Positions 1-9,335 of a DNA stretch of 64,000 nucleotides are shown here, piece after piece. The position numbers and the translations under genes were made by a program. Below the pieces are notes generated by a model. That model was not told where the DNA came from. It made no database searches and worked only from the letters and a program-made list of their open reading frames with translations. The stretch comes from Candidatus Poseidonia sp. (lineage in GTDB: Archaea > Thermoplasmatota > Poseidoniia > Poseidoniales > Poseidoniaceae): contig JAKMEE010000005.1 in assembly GCA_022426155.1 (NCBI GenBank), positions 1 through 64,000 on the forward strand, read 5' to 3'. The stretch's first letter is position 1, and each line of letters opens with the position of its first letter.

Positions 1-1
1 C

Positions 2-904
2 CTCCCATCAGCGGCCCCATTGTCTCCAGCAGCCCCCGTGCCAGCACCACTCCCTCCAGCCCCCGTGCCAGCACCACTCCCTGCTGCTCCACTCCCACCA
101 ATCCCCACTCCCGTTGGTGAACCACAACCCAGCAATGACCCAGATACATCTTTGTCTTCGATTGCAGAAAATAAGGGATACGGGGATTTGTGGGCAAAAC
201 GTTCCAACAAACCTCTTCCACAAATCTACGGCCACATTGACCGAATTACCAACAAAGAAGCTGGTTCTCTTCTCGACAGATACGCGGACCGTTTCGGACA
301 TTCCCTAGATCGTGAAATCATCGTGATGCGCAAGCAAGAACTAGCCGACAAAGTGGCTGAAGTTCGTGACGCACCTATTGTTGAACTGATTGATGACGAG
401 CCAAGTAGCGCCATTTCCTCAGAAGATGAACTTCGCATGGTAGAAAGTGAACTTCGCGAACTCAAGCCTGCCTACCAAGAGGCAAAAGCCTCTGGCGATG
501 CTGCCAGCCTTGCCGAGATGAAACCTCAACTCGTCGCTTTAATGAATCGACGGAAAGAATTGCAAGCCCAACAATCAACAAGTGTAGTTGAAGCACATAC
601 AGCGGAACCCTCCGACTCACAATCGGATGAACTCTTTACACAATTCGTGGGTATTGTTGATGATCTTCTCGGATCCAATCTCCCCGATTCCATCGTCACT
701 GCCTTCATGGCTAGTCCCGAATTTGGTATTTATCAAGAAGTTGGTGGCTCGCCGGAAACCGCTTCAGATGAGATGAAGGCCCAATTTTACAACATTGTTG
801 ATGATCAACTTGGCAATATGTCACCCGAATCGATCGAAGCGTTCGTTAGCTCCCCTGATTTTTCAATTTACTCTTCGATAGGCGAACAATACAAGGATGT
901 GTGA
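2..904 (+). CDS. Hypothetical protein, C-terminal part (5' end outside window)
   Basis: The reading frame is open to the left edge, so the TTG start in the ORF track is not real and the gene is truncated by the window. What is visible starts with a Pro/Ala-rich low-complexity linker (repeated APVPAPLP), followed by a charged, probably helical region. The C-terminal ~90 residues hold two degenerate copies of a ~40-residue unit: IVDDLLG...PDSI...SPEFGIY and IVDDQLG...PESI...SPDFSIY. No catalytic motif or membrane segment is seen. It lies 6 bp before a membrane protein gene on the same strand, so the two are probably co-transcribed. Function unknown. Confidence 0.7.
   Translation, partial: LPSAAPLSPAAPVPAPLPPAPVPAPLPAAPLPPIPTPVGEPQPSNDPDTSLSSIAENKGYGDLWAKRSNKPLPQIYGHIDRITNKEAGSLLDRYADRFGHSLDREIIVMRKQELADKVAEVRDAPIVELIDDEPSSAISSEDELRMVESELRELKPAYQEAKASGDAASLAEMKPQLVALMNRRKELQAQQSTSVVEAHTAEPSDSQSDELFTQFVGIVDDLLGSNLPDSIVTAFMASPEFGIYQEVGGSPETASDEMKAQFYNIVDDQLGNMSPESIEAFVSSPDFSIYSSIGEQYKDV
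31..82 (+). repeat. 27-bp tandem repeat coding a Pro/Ala linker
   Basis: The 25-bp string beginning agcccccgtgccagcacc occurs at 31-55 and again, identical, at 58-82, giving a 27-bp period (9 codons). It encodes the Pro/Ala-rich linker of the first protein. More copies may lie to the left of the window. Confidence 0.75.
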
Positions 905-910
905 TGTACA

Positions 911-1783
911 ATGGGATTACTTGACAAAGCAGGCGGCGTAGGCGACGATAACAAAAAAATTGCGAAGGCAGTTCCCAAGGCGGCTGTTGTGGGATCGGTC
1001 AAAGCTAAGCCAGTTATGGCGAAGGCAGTTAAGGCGAAGGCAGTTAAGGCGAAGGCAGTAAAAGCTCAACCTGCAAAGGCGGCAAAAGCCAAAACCACCA
1101 GAGCAAAGCGAGCACGCCCTGTTGGGCTTACAGACGAATATGAAGTGGCATCTGACCTCAATCGTAGGATCTCTTGGCTTGTCAATTTCCTCGTCAATTT
1201 CGGAGTTCTCTTTGCCGCGATATTCATCTCACTTAGTGATACAGGCATTGTGACTACCATCCTTTATGCGACTGGATTAGGTGTCATTATCATCAACGTC
1301 ATCATCATACCAATGAAATTTAATCGTAACCTTGGACAATTTGTTTCGAGAACAAAATTTGTCAAAGGGGATGGTTCTAATCCGTTTTTCATCCATGGAC
1401 TCTTTGTCAACTCCATCGGCATCCTGGCTCTGGTCGGATTTATCATGATTTTTACGCAGTTCTCAAATTTGAGTGAAACGGATAACACAATACCGATCGT
1501 CATGGTATCTTCTGGCGCTTTATTCGTCATTCTATGGTTCATCGACCGTTTCCTACGCAATGGCAGTGAGATGAATCAAGGAATCTTTGACTTGATGTTT
1601 ACAGCATACCTCGTCAAGTATACACCTACTGAGGATGAAAAGGCTAGCGGAATTTGGGCTCGCCTCGAAAATATGGGCAACTTTGGAGACCAACTCATGA
1701 AGAAAACCGAAGAACGCCGTGCAAAGAAATCCTCGAGCAAAGCCAATGACGCTACACCAAACGAATCAGCTGACGAAGCATGA
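911..1783 (+). CDS. Membrane protein with Lys/Ala-rich (H1-like) N-terminal tail
   Basis: 290 residues. Residues ~12-68 are almost only Lys, Ala, Val and Pro with repeats of KAKAV, resembling histone H1-type or PAKKA tails; this is composition, not proven homology. Four hydrophobic segments follow (starting near ISWLVNFLVNF, GIVTTILYATG, FFIHGLFVNS and IPIVMVSSGA), then a basic/acidic C-terminus. The tail would be cytoplasmic if the N-terminus is inside, and could contact nucleic acid or acidic lipid heads. It lies between the partial gene upstream and a hydrolase whose ATG overlaps its stop (ATGA), so it is probably part of one operon. No family recognised. Confidence 0.75.
   Translation: MGLLDKAGGVGDDNKKIAKAVPKAAVVGSVKAKPVMAKAVKAKAVKAKAVKAQPAKAAKAKTTRAKRARPVGLTDEYEVASDLNRRISWLVNFLVNFGVLFAAIFISLSDTGIVTTILYATGLGVIIINVIIIPMKFNRNLGQFVSRTKFVKGDGSNPFFIHGLFVNSIGILALVGFIMIFTQFSNLSETDNTIPIVMVSSGALFVILWFIDRFLRNGSEMNQGIFDLMFTAYLVKYTPTEDEKASGIWARLENMGNFGDQLMKKTEERRAKKSSSKANDATPNESADEA
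1019..1063 (+). repeat. 15-bp tandem repeat coding KAKAV units
   Basis: Three near-identical copies of gcgaaggcagttaag in a row (the last diverges at its end) encode AKAVK units in the basic tail of the membrane protein. Copy number is likely to vary between strains. Confidence 0.75.
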
Positions 1784-2796
1784 TTGGAGTATTTTGGCAC
1801 TGGTTGCAATCACGCAACCACCTCTTACCACTGGTATGGATTTGTTTCAGTGTTGTCGGATTCACCACATTTTTGCCATATTCTCTCATTTACGCATGTG
1901 TTTTTTGTGCCCTTTGTGTTTTTTGGTCATACATCGAATTCATGGTTCAACTCTCGTTTAGAGCTCCAATAAATCGAAAACCTCCACTTCAACAAGATCC
2001 TTGGATTCTTCAAGATGTTATCTTTAGAGGACGAATGATCAGAGTCCACCATGTAGAAGGGGCACCCGAACAACCGACGCTCATATTGACTCATGGCTGG
2101 ACCTCAGGGGCATCGCGGATGGTCAAGCGTGCTCAACCCTTTCTCAATAAGAATTGGACCGTTGTCATGATTGACTTGCCAGGACATGGGATTTCTGAAT
2201 CTGTAACGAAATGGACGGCTGAATATGCTACATCTGCTCTGATCGAATCCCTACGACACGTATCGCGAACATCATCACTCTTCGAAAATCGACCCGTGTT
2301 CTACTACGGCCATAGCATGGGCGCTTTCATTGGGTTCCGGCTAAGTGAACGACGGTTAGAATTACCCCCGACCATTCAGTTTCATGGTTGGATAATGGAA
2401 TCTCCGATGACTGGATACAGTGACATATTCATTGAGACCTGCGATCTTCTCAGAATCCCCTCCATGTTTCGTCCGATTGTCTTACGCAGGACAATATCAC
2501 AATTTAATTCATTGAATCAGAACAAGGGTAAATTCACAACACTCGACCAAACTAACATCCCATTGTGGGGGATGATGAAGGAACCAATCCTCCTTGTGCA
2601 AGCTACTCCAGATGAACGTCTAGGTGATCTTCATCACGAACGTTTGACCAGAGTTGTTCAAGAGATGGATCCTAGTCCTCATTTAACGGTTCATCCAATG
2701 AAATCCTTGACACATTCTGGCGCTGCAGAACATCATGAAAGAGATGGCCTTGTCAATGATTGGGTTGAAGAGATGATAACTCATTCTTCGCCTTGA
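1780..2796 (+). CDS. Alpha/beta hydrolase with N-terminal membrane segments
   Basis: 338 residues. Two hydrophobic stretches in the first ~55 residues suggest membrane anchoring. The rest is an alpha/beta-hydrolase fold: LTHGWTSG oxyanion-loop region, DLPGHG, the nucleophile elbow GHSMG and a late His (LTHSG) as the likely catalytic base. Related proteins are esterases, lipases or lysophospholipases; the substrate cannot be told from sequence. The ATG overlaps the upstream stop by 4 bp, indicating translational coupling. The 3' end overlaps the convergent CNNM gene by 16 bp. Confidence 0.8.
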   Translation: MIGVFWHWLQSRNHLLPLVWICFSVVGFTTFLPYSLIYACVFCALCVFWSYIEFMVQLSFRAPINRKPPLQQDPWILQDVIFRGRMIRVHHVEGAPEQPTLILTHGWTSGASRMVKRAQPFLNKNWTVVMIDLPGHGISESVTKWTAEYATSALIESLRHVSRTSSLFENRPVFYYGHSMGAFIGFRLSERRLELPPTIQFHGWIMESPMTGYSDIFIETCDLLRIPSMFRPIVLRRTISQFNSLNQNKGKFTTLDQTNIPLWGMMKEPILLVQATPDERLGDLHHERLTRVVQEMDPSPHLTVHPMKSLTHSGAAEHHERDGLVNDWVEEMITHSSP

Positions 2797-3866
2797 GATG
2801 CTTGCTCTCTGGCTAGTTCACGCATATCTTCAACTTCATCGAGTTCATCCATGATTTCCTTCCCAAGGAGCGTCTCCAACACGTCTTCCATGGTGAGAAT
2901 TCCAGACGTACCACCGAATTCATCCTTGACCAACGCAAATTGTTGTTTGTTGCTCAAGAAAATATCCAATGCTTGCTCAATGTTTTGTGTCGCTTCAATG
3001 AAAAGTACAGGTTTCATCATCTCCTTAAGAGTTGTATCCCATTCATCCCTACTTGCAGCCATCAAAATCTCAGAACGTATGACGATGCCCAATACATTGT
3101 CAATCGATTCATCAAACACAGGAATTCGTGAGAACCGCAGGATGCTATGCTCATCCAGGATTTCTTTGATAGTGGAGTTGACATCGTAGGCTGTGACCAC
3201 CACGCGTGGAGTCATTTCGGCTAAAACACTCACGTCACGCAATCTCAGGAGATTGTGAATCACAGTTTCTTCTGACTCCTCCAGTGCACCTTCAAATTCT
3301 CCAAGGTCCGCCATTGCAGCAACATCATCTCGTGTGACGGCCATTTCATCCCCTTTTGGCAAGATTGACTTCAATAATTGTATCGGGACTGTAATGAATG
3401 CCAGCAACTTTGTCATGAAGATAAGGACATAGGCTGTCGGTGTGCTCAATCGCTTCCAGTAGGCCGTCCCGAGTGTCTTCGGTATGATTTCGGAGAAAAA
3501 TAGTACAGCGAGAGTAAGTATGAGAGAGGCGACGGTTAGAACTTCTACGCCCCAAATACGTTGAACTTCGGAACCGACACCAGCTGCACCCATGGTGTGA
3601 GCAACAGTATTCAGAGTCAATATGGCAGTGAGAGGACGTACAGAATCATCATCTTTCAAATGAGCCCAAATATCGGCAGTTCGTTTTCCATCACTCTTCA
3701 ATCGCGCCACATGAGTCTGTGGTGTTGACAGGACAACAGCCTCAAGAATTGAACAGAGAAAAGAGACACCTAGTGCTAAGGTGATGTAAAAAATGAGAAT
3801 ACCGATATCACCGTTGCCGGTGGTGTCATTTGCGGTTACTACCGCTGCTAATGCAGAATAATCCAT
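2781..3866 (-). CDS. CNNM/CorC-type (DUF21-CBS) membrane protein
   Basis: 361 residues. The N-terminal DUF21 domain has about four hydrophobic segments and the family motif FFSEIIPKTLG. A CBS pair follows (around MTPRVVVTAYDV to DEFGGTSGILTMEDVLETLLG). The C-terminus is short and acidic; the CorC_HlyC domain of many bacterial relatives is absent. CNNM proteins transport or sense Mg2+ (or Na+/Mg2+ exchange) in the cell membrane, and the CBS pair usually binds ATP-Mg. It is transcribed alone and divergently from metG. Confidence 0.88.
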   Translation of the reverse strand: MDYSALAAVVTANDTTGNGDIGILIFYITLALGVSFLCSILEAVVLSTPQTHVARLKSDGKRTADIWAHLKDDDSVRPLTAILTLNTVAHTMGAAGVGSEVQRIWGVEVLTVASLILTLAVLFFSEIIPKTLGTAYWKRLSTPTAYVLIFMTKLLAFITVPIQLLKSILPKGDEMAVTRDDVAAMADLGEFEGALEESEETVIHNLLRLRDVSVLAEMTPRVVVTAYDVNSTIKEILDEHSILRFSRIPVFDESIDNVLGIVIRSEILMAASRDEWDTTLKEMMKPVLFIEATQNIEQALDIFLSNKQQFALVKDEFGGTSGILTMEDVLETLLGKEIMDELDEVEDMRELAREQASQGEE

Positions 3867-4020
3867 GGTTTTTCGAAGGCCCCTGACCGTCTGGGTGTAA
3901 GTTAGGCTAAGCGTGAAGGGTTCTTCAAAATGACGCTACCCGAACAACTGAGAAATCTTCTCTCTCCGCGTGGGTGAAACTCAAGAAGCGGCGTTGATTG
4001 GAAGACCTGAGGGGAACCTA

Positions 4021-6273
4021 ATGGAAGAGGAACATGTGCTCATTTGTGTAGCATGGCCTTATGCCAATGGCCCACTACATTTGGGTCATGTAGCAGGGTG
4101 TTATCTCCCTCCAGACATACAATATCGCTTTGAACGTGCGAAGGGTCACAAGGTACTGATGGTTTCAGGTTCGGATGAACATGGAACACCCATCACTGTT
4201 TCAGCCGAACAGAAAGGAGTCGATCCACAATCCATTGTCGACGAATACCACGCCATTAATTCAAAGGCTTTGGTCGATCTTGGATGCGCTTGGAAATCCA
4301 ATGTTGATGCCCGTGGTATCGAATACGGCGGTGCATTATTCAATCGTACAAGTGACCCGCGTCACAAATCAATGGTCCAAGAGAATTTCTTAGCTCTGCA
4401 AGAAGCAGGTTTGTTTGACCGACAGACAATGGAACAATATTATGAAATTAATCCAGAAGGTGAAGGAAGATTCCTTCCAGACAGATATGTTGAGGGCACC
4501 TGCCCCGCTTGCGATAGTGAAGGAGCTCGTGGGGACCAATGTGATGCATGTGGTGCAACCTACGAGGCAGTTGAATTGAAAAATCCATATTCAAAAATGA
4601 ACCCAGGTGCACGGGTTGAAATCAGAGAGACAGAGCATCTATTTTATCGCCTAGACCTCTTCCAAGAAGCTCTTACCGAACATGCTGAATCACGTCAAAA
4701 GGTGTGGAAATCCAACGTCAAAGCGATGACAAAGCAGTGGCTGGATATGGGGCTTCGCCCACGCGCAGTTACTCGCGATCTCTCTTGGGGCATTCCAGTC
4801 CCACTGGAGGGTGAAAGTTGGGGTGGAAAATGTGTCTATGTTTGGTTTGAAGCGGTCCAAGGGTATTCTACCTGTGCCCGAATATGGGCAGAAGATTATG
4901 CTCAAAACCATGCTGATGGACCTGAGGCTTGGAAGAAATGGTGGCATGTGCAACCAGATGGCACGACGCCCCGCCATCTCTATTTCCTTGGAAAGGACAA
5001 CATTCCATTTCACACTGTCATTTGGCCATCCCTCATCATGGGGTTAAATCATGCGGCTTGCGGGAAAACAGCGAATGATCCTGTATCTTTACCAACTCCT
5101 GGTGAAATGGCACTGGAAGCTAACGTTCCAGCCATGGAATACCTTATGTTAGCGGGTGGACAATTTTCTAAATCTCGCAAACATGCAGTCTGGTTACCCT
5201 CTTTCCTAGAACGGTACGATCCAGATACACTACGATACTACCTGAGCATCAACATGCCAGAAAACCACGACACAGACTTTAATTGGCCAGATTTTGTTGA
5301 GAAAGTCAATTCGGAATTGATTGCAGCCTATGGGAACTTCGTCCATCGAGTATTGACGCTTGGAGCTCGTCTTCCTTCAGAAGAAGGGACTTCTCCTTTC
5401 TCACCTTATGATGGCCATCATAGCAACATACCTCACCAACAAGAATTGGAAAAAGCCCTTCTCTCGATCACCGAATCTTTGGAACGTCATCGATACAAAG
5501 AAGCTCTTCGCTCGATCATGTCTGTAGCTCAGTACGGTAATCAAATTCTCCAAGCAGCCGCCCCCTGGAAACATCTCAAAGAACGGGGAGAAGGGCACGA
5601 AGAGAGTTTGTCGACCCTTGCTTTTTGCTGGAGAATTACTCGTTTCTTAGCCATTACCACACATCCTTTCCTCCCCTTCAGCTCTCGTCGCCTATGGGCC
5701 TCTCTTGGAATTGCTGGTGATGTATCCGAGTGTAAATGGCATGATTCAATTGATTGGAGTTCACAATTGGATTGGAATAGCGCAACTCCAACACCACTCT
5801 TTGAGCGTCTTGACCTAGATGAAATTCTCAAAGTTGAACAGGGTTTGATCACAGATGTTCAAACAGAATCCACCGCCGTGCACGGAGTCAAGGGTGGAAA
5901 AAAGAAAAAGGTTGTACCGGAAATGAAGGAAGAAGAGGGAATTGAATACTTGAAATTTGATACTTTTATGAGTGTTGATTTACGCACAGGAACGATTGTT
6001 AGTGTTGAGGATCACCCCAACGCAGACCGTTTGTATGTTGTGAAACTGGACGATGGAAGTGCGGATGGCAGGACTATTTGTGCAGGATTGAAAGAATATT
6101 ATCAGCCTGATGAAATGGTTGGTAAAACCGTAGTATTTGTCGCGAATCTTGAACCTCGTGCATTGCGCGGGGTGATTTCAGAAGGAATGATGTTGGCTGG
6201 CGATGACGGCAATGGTTCAGTTCGTTTAGTCACAATAGACGGAAACATTAGTCAAGGTTCTCAAGTACGTTGA
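4021..6273 (+). CDS. metG: Methionyl-tRNA synthetase
   Basis: About 750 residues, class I aminoacyl-tRNA synthetase charging tRNA-Met. The HIGH signature appears as HLGH (in PLHLGHVAG), the KMSKS loop as FSKSR, and a zinc knuckle as CPAC...CDAC. The C-terminal ~105 residues are a Trbp111/EMAP-type tRNA-binding OB domain (FMSVDLRTGTI...). ATG 4021 is chosen over the upstream GTG at 3970 because a GAGGGG element precedes it and the conserved core begins immediately after; the GTG would add 17 unconserved residues. A Lys-rich linker (GGKKKKV) joins catalytic and tRNA-binding parts. Confidence 0.95.
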   Translation: MEEEHVLICVAWPYANGPLHLGHVAGCYLPPDIQYRFERAKGHKVLMVSGSDEHGTPITVSAEQKGVDPQSIVDEYHAINSKALVDLGCAWKSNVDARGIEYGGALFNRTSDPRHKSMVQENFLALQEAGLFDRQTMEQYYEINPEGEGRFLPDRYVEGTCPACDSEGARGDQCDACGATYEAVELKNPYSKMNPGARVEIRETEHLFYRLDLFQEALTEHAESRQKVWKSNVKAMTKQWLDMGLRPRAVTRDLSWGIPVPLEGESWGGKCVYVWFEAVQGYSTCARIWAEDYAQNHADGPEAWKKWWHVQPDGTTPRHLYFLGKDNIPFHTVIWPSLIMGLNHAACGKTANDPVSLPTPGEMALEANVPAMEYLMLAGGQFSKSRKHAVWLPSFLERYDPDTLRYYLSINMPENHDTDFNWPDFVEKVNSELIAAYGNFVHRVLTLGARLPSEEGTSPFSPYDGHHSNIPHQQELEKALLSITESLERHRYKEALRSIMSVAQYGNQILQAAAPWKHLKERGEGHEESLSTLAFCWRITRFLAITTHPFLPFSSRRLWASLGIAGDVSECKWHDSIDWSSQLDWNSATPTPLFERLDLDEILKVEQGLITDVQTESTAVHGVKGGKKKKVVPEMKEEEGIEYLKFDTFMSVDLRTGTIVSVEDHPNADRLYVVKLDDGSADGRTICAGLKEYYQPDEMVGKTVVFVANLEPRALRGVISEGMMLAGDDGNGSVRLVTIDGNISQGSQVR

Positions 6274-6277
6274 ATGA

Positions 6278-6907
6278 CTAGTCGTTCATTCGTTCCCGGA
6301 CAGCAAACATCACTTCACGTGACAGTGATTTCATGTCCTCTTTCATATCTGGCATAGAATCACGAAGAGCGATGCCCATATCATCTGGAAGCGATTGAAG
6401 ATTGATTTCAACATTGAACATTGCACCCTTTGCAGCAGCACTCGCAAGGAGGCCTGCAACTCCGACATCGGTCACGGCATTGGCATTCCCCAATTTCGCT
6501 AAATCAGGTAAGAGTTTGAGAAGTTGAATTGCAAACATTGTAGTTTCATGTGGAACTTTAGCAGCTTGTAGTGTTGCGGACCGGATGGCTTTTCTACGTC
6601 GAGATTTTTCTTCTTCTGTTTCTTTCACCATGGCGAAGGAATCCATGACTTGGTCAAATGCATCACTGTCTTCCTTTGCGAGATCCCCAGACTTTGTCAT
6701 CAATGGGATGGCAATATTTTGGATATCTTCCGCGACACCCCATCCATCTTCCCATTTTTTGTGATTCAAAGTAAGGTCTGCGACCATGCAAGAAAGAGCA
6801 GCAGCCTGACCTAGGGCAACAGCAGCGGCCGTACCTCCACCAGGGGTTGGAGAGGATGAGGCGAGGGCCGCTTGGTATTCACGCATTGTCATGTCCATCC
6901 AATTCAT
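6278..6907 (-). CDS. Formimidoyltetrahydrofolate cyclodeaminase
   Basis: 209 residues, homologous to the cyclodeaminase half of mammalian FTCD and to bacterial FchA. It turns 5-formimino-THF into 5,10-methenyl-THF plus ammonia. The glycine-rich signature SPTPGGGTAAA is near the N-terminus. Start ATG 6907 overlaps the stop of the formiminotransferase gene (ATGA), indicating coupled translation; the ORF track start at 6934 would overlap more. With the upstream gene it completes the last steps of histidine breakdown encoded elsewhere in the window. Confidence 0.93.
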   Translation of the reverse strand: MNWMDMTMREYQAALASSSPTPGGGTAAAVALGQAAALSCMVADLTLNHKKWEDGWGVAEDIQNIAIPLMTKSGDLAKEDSDAFDQVMDSFAMVKETEEEKSRRRKAIRSATLQAAKVPHETTMFAIQLLKLLPDLAKLGNANAVTDVGVAGLLASAAAKGAMFNVEINLQSLPDDMGIALRDSMPDMKEDMKSLSREVMFAVRERMND

Positions 6908-7950
6908 TGATTCACTTCCTTCAAAATAGCCCATTCAATAATTCCAGAATGGGGATCGAACTCATGTCTTTCTCTCAAACCTAATCCGTCGATTGCGGCG
7001 TTGACGAGATCTTCATCTCGGTCTGCATTCGGAGAAAAATATTTTCCAGCAACCTTCATGGCTTCAAGAGGGACTAAACCAACAATTTCACTTCCTAGGA
7101 GATTCGTGGCGTGATCCTTTGCTATTGATTCACATGCCTTGAAAGCCATGTGTAATGGACACTGATGAACATCTCGCAAATTCATTGATACTTGTGAGAT
7201 CCCCATTTCTTCGAGTGTAACACCCATTCCTTGGACCATCGGCAGCATACCTGGGATTCGCATTCGACTTCCATTTTCTTCTTTGATCAAACGACCAGAA
7301 CTTCTCAACAGAGAGCCCATTTTCTTAGCAACGCCCCCATCTTTTTCATCGACGTTAACGTTGTATGCAACAAGTATTGTTCGTGCTCCAACTGTGATGC
7401 CACCTGATTTCGCTGAAATTTCATTCCACGAAGTTGTTCCTGAATCTGGGAGGCGAGTCGATTCTTCATGAGCCGTCTCCTTATTGGAAAGACGTGCCTC
7501 TAGCCCCTCATATTCGGCCTTGCGCAATGTAGAGAGCAATGTGCGGTCAGGATGAGTGGCTGCTTCTCCGTAGAGGAACAAGGGGGCATTGGTTTGTGAT
7601 GCAACAATGTTAACGACCTCCCTCGCAAGTTCTGCGCATTCATCCATCGTGATACCTTTGAGAGGTACAAAGGGACATACATCAACGACTCCCAGGCGTG
7701 GATGCTCTCCTTGATGATGACGCATGTCTAGGAGTTCTATACTTCTGATGATGAGGGCGATGGCACCATCACGAACAGGCTCGGGTTCACCTGCTAACGT
7801 AATGACAGTGCGGTGGTAATCATGATCTGGCTCAACGCCAAGGACAAAACACCCAGATACACTTCGTGCCGCGCTTACAATGGCTTCAATTTTTTCAAGG
7901 TCACGCCCCTCCGAAATATTGGGGACGCATTCAACCAAACGTGAAGCCAT
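6904..7950 (-). CDS. Glutamate formimidoyltransferase
   Basis: 348 residues, matching the formiminotransferase half of FTCD (start RLVECVPNISEGRD; DHDYHRTVITLAG). It transfers the formimino group of N-formimino-L-glutamate, the product of imidazolonepropionate hydrolysis, to tetrahydrofolate and releases glutamate. In mammals this and the cyclodeaminase are one polypeptide; here they are separate but overlapping genes. It is the metabolic partner of hutH, hutU and hutI found 9-18 kb away. Confidence 0.94.
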   Translation of the reverse strand: MASRLVECVPNISEGRDLEKIEAIVSAARSVSGCFVLGVEPDHDYHRTVITLAGEPEPVRDGAIALIIRSIELLDMRHHQGEHPRLGVVDVCPFVPLKGITMDECAELAREVVNIVASQTNAPLFLYGEAATHPDRTLLSTLRKAEYEGLEARLSNKETAHEESTRLPDSGTTSWNEISAKSGGITVGARTILVAYNVNVDEKDGGVAKKMGSLLRSSGRLIKEENGSRMRIPGMLPMVQGMGVTLEEMGISQVSMNLRDVHQCPLHMAFKACESIAKDHATNLLGSEIVGLVPLEAMKVAGKYFSPNADRDEDLVNAAIDGLGLRERHEFDPHSGIIEWAILKEVNQ

Positions 7951-7996
7951 GAATCCAACATCTCCTCTCGGCTCATGAATGTTGTTTTCTATATTC

Positions 7997-9217
7997 TCAG
8001 GAATACAGGGCTTCTGGACTTGAATTTTGTGAGCCCTGTGACCGTTTCTTATCGAGGCGTGTCACCGCGGCCATGAGGTCACTATGGACAACAACAGAGC
8101 GACCATCACGTATCGCAATCATACCAGCTTCGACACATGTCGCCTTCAATTCTGCCCCAGAATATCCCTGTGTTTTCTCAACAACTCTTCGGAGTTGAAC
8201 TTTTTTAGTGTTTATATTCTCCAGATGAACCTTGAGAATTTCTTCTCTTGATTCATCATCAGGCAATGGGATATCAATCACTCGATCAAAACGACCAGGG
8301 CGCAAAAGTGCATCATCAAGTATGTCTGGTCGATTTGTTGCTGCAATGATTTTAACATCATTTAATGCATCAAAACCATCCAGTTCTGCGAGAAGTTGCA
8401 TCAAGGTTCGCTGGACCTCCCGGTCCCCACTCGTTGACCCATCAAGGCGTTTAGCACCGATTGCGTCGATCTCATCTAAGAAAATAATGCTCGGCGCTTT
8501 TTCTTTCGCAAGTGAGAATAATTCCCGCACCATTCGACCACCTTCACCAATATACTTCTGTGCAAGTTCACTCCCGACCATCCTGATAAATGTGGCATCA
8601 GTATGATTGGCTACAGCTTTGGCGAGTAATGTTTTGCCACAGCCAGGTGGTCCTACAAGCAACACTCCCTTTGGGGGCGTAATACCGACTTTTGCGAATA
8701 ATTCTGGTTTCACCAGAGGCAATTCAATGGCTTCACGGACTGATTCTACTTGTTCTGATAATCCTGCGACCTCATCATAGGTGATTTCTGGCTTTTCAAC
8801 CATTTCCGCCCCACTCACCATTGGGTCCCACGCCTCATGAAGAATTTCAATGACTGATAATGTATCTTGGTTCAGTGCCACTCGTGTTCCAGGCTTCATC
8901 TTTTCTGGATCTAAACGCTGATTGAGGGATACTTGGAATACAGTACCATTTGATGATCGAACGATAGCTCGCTCATGGTCCAATACATCTTGCAAATGAC
9001 CGATAATGAGAGGTGGCATTTTCAAAAGATTGACATTTTCTTCCAAACGTTCAACCTTTTTACGAACCGTTCTAAGTTCTGAATCGAGTTCAGTTCGCTC
9101 TATGATGAGTTGTTCAGTTTCTTCCCTTAATTTGGCATAATCTGCTTCAAGTTCCTTCAGGTCCTCATCGGTTGATGAAGAAATAGGGTTCGCATTGCGT
9201 TCGACCTCAGTCCCCAT
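7997..9217 (-). CDS. pan: Proteasome-activating nucleotidase (PAN)
   Basis: 406 residues, AAA+ unfoldase that feeds proteins to the archaeal 20S proteasome; homologue of eukaryotic Rpt1-6. An N-terminal coiled coil (~20-65) and OB domain are followed by the AAA module with Walker A GPPGCGKT, Walker B IIFLDEIDAIG and the pore/sensor region ending AATNRPD. The C-terminus is ALYS, which fits the HbYX motif (hydrophobic-Tyr-any) that docks into and opens the 20S gate. ATG 9217 is preferred to the TTG at 9226. Divergent from the MBF1 gene. Confidence 0.96.
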   Translation of the reverse strand: MGTEVERNANPISSSTDEDLKELEADYAKLREETEQLIIERTELDSELRTVRKKVERLEENVNLLKMPPLIIGHLQDVLDHERAIVRSSNGTVFQVSLNQRLDPEKMKPGTRVALNQDTLSVIEILHEAWDPMVSGAEMVEKPEITYDEVAGLSEQVESVREAIELPLVKPELFAKVGITPPKGVLLVGPPGCGKTLLAKAVANHTDATFIRMVGSELAQKYIGEGGRMVRELFSLAKEKAPSIIFLDEIDAIGAKRLDGSTSGDREVQRTLMQLLAELDGFDALNDVKIIAATNRPDILDDALLRPGRFDRVIDIPLPDDESREEILKVHLENINTKKVQLRRVVEKTQGYSGAELKATCVEAGMIAIRDGRSVVVHSDLMAAVTRLDKKRSQGSQNSSPEALYS

Positions 9218-9335
9218 GGCTCTCAACCTCCCGACCCCTTCACACCGTATGAACTACACGATGAAGAATTGTGAGAGGAGTGAAATCAAAGGGTTCAAGA
9301 GTTGTCGCCATGAGTCGTCAATAGGGGGCAATATT

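Noticed and set aside
911-1783. True histone H1 homologue
   Set aside because: Only low-complexity Lys/Ala composition is shared; the rest is a membrane protein.
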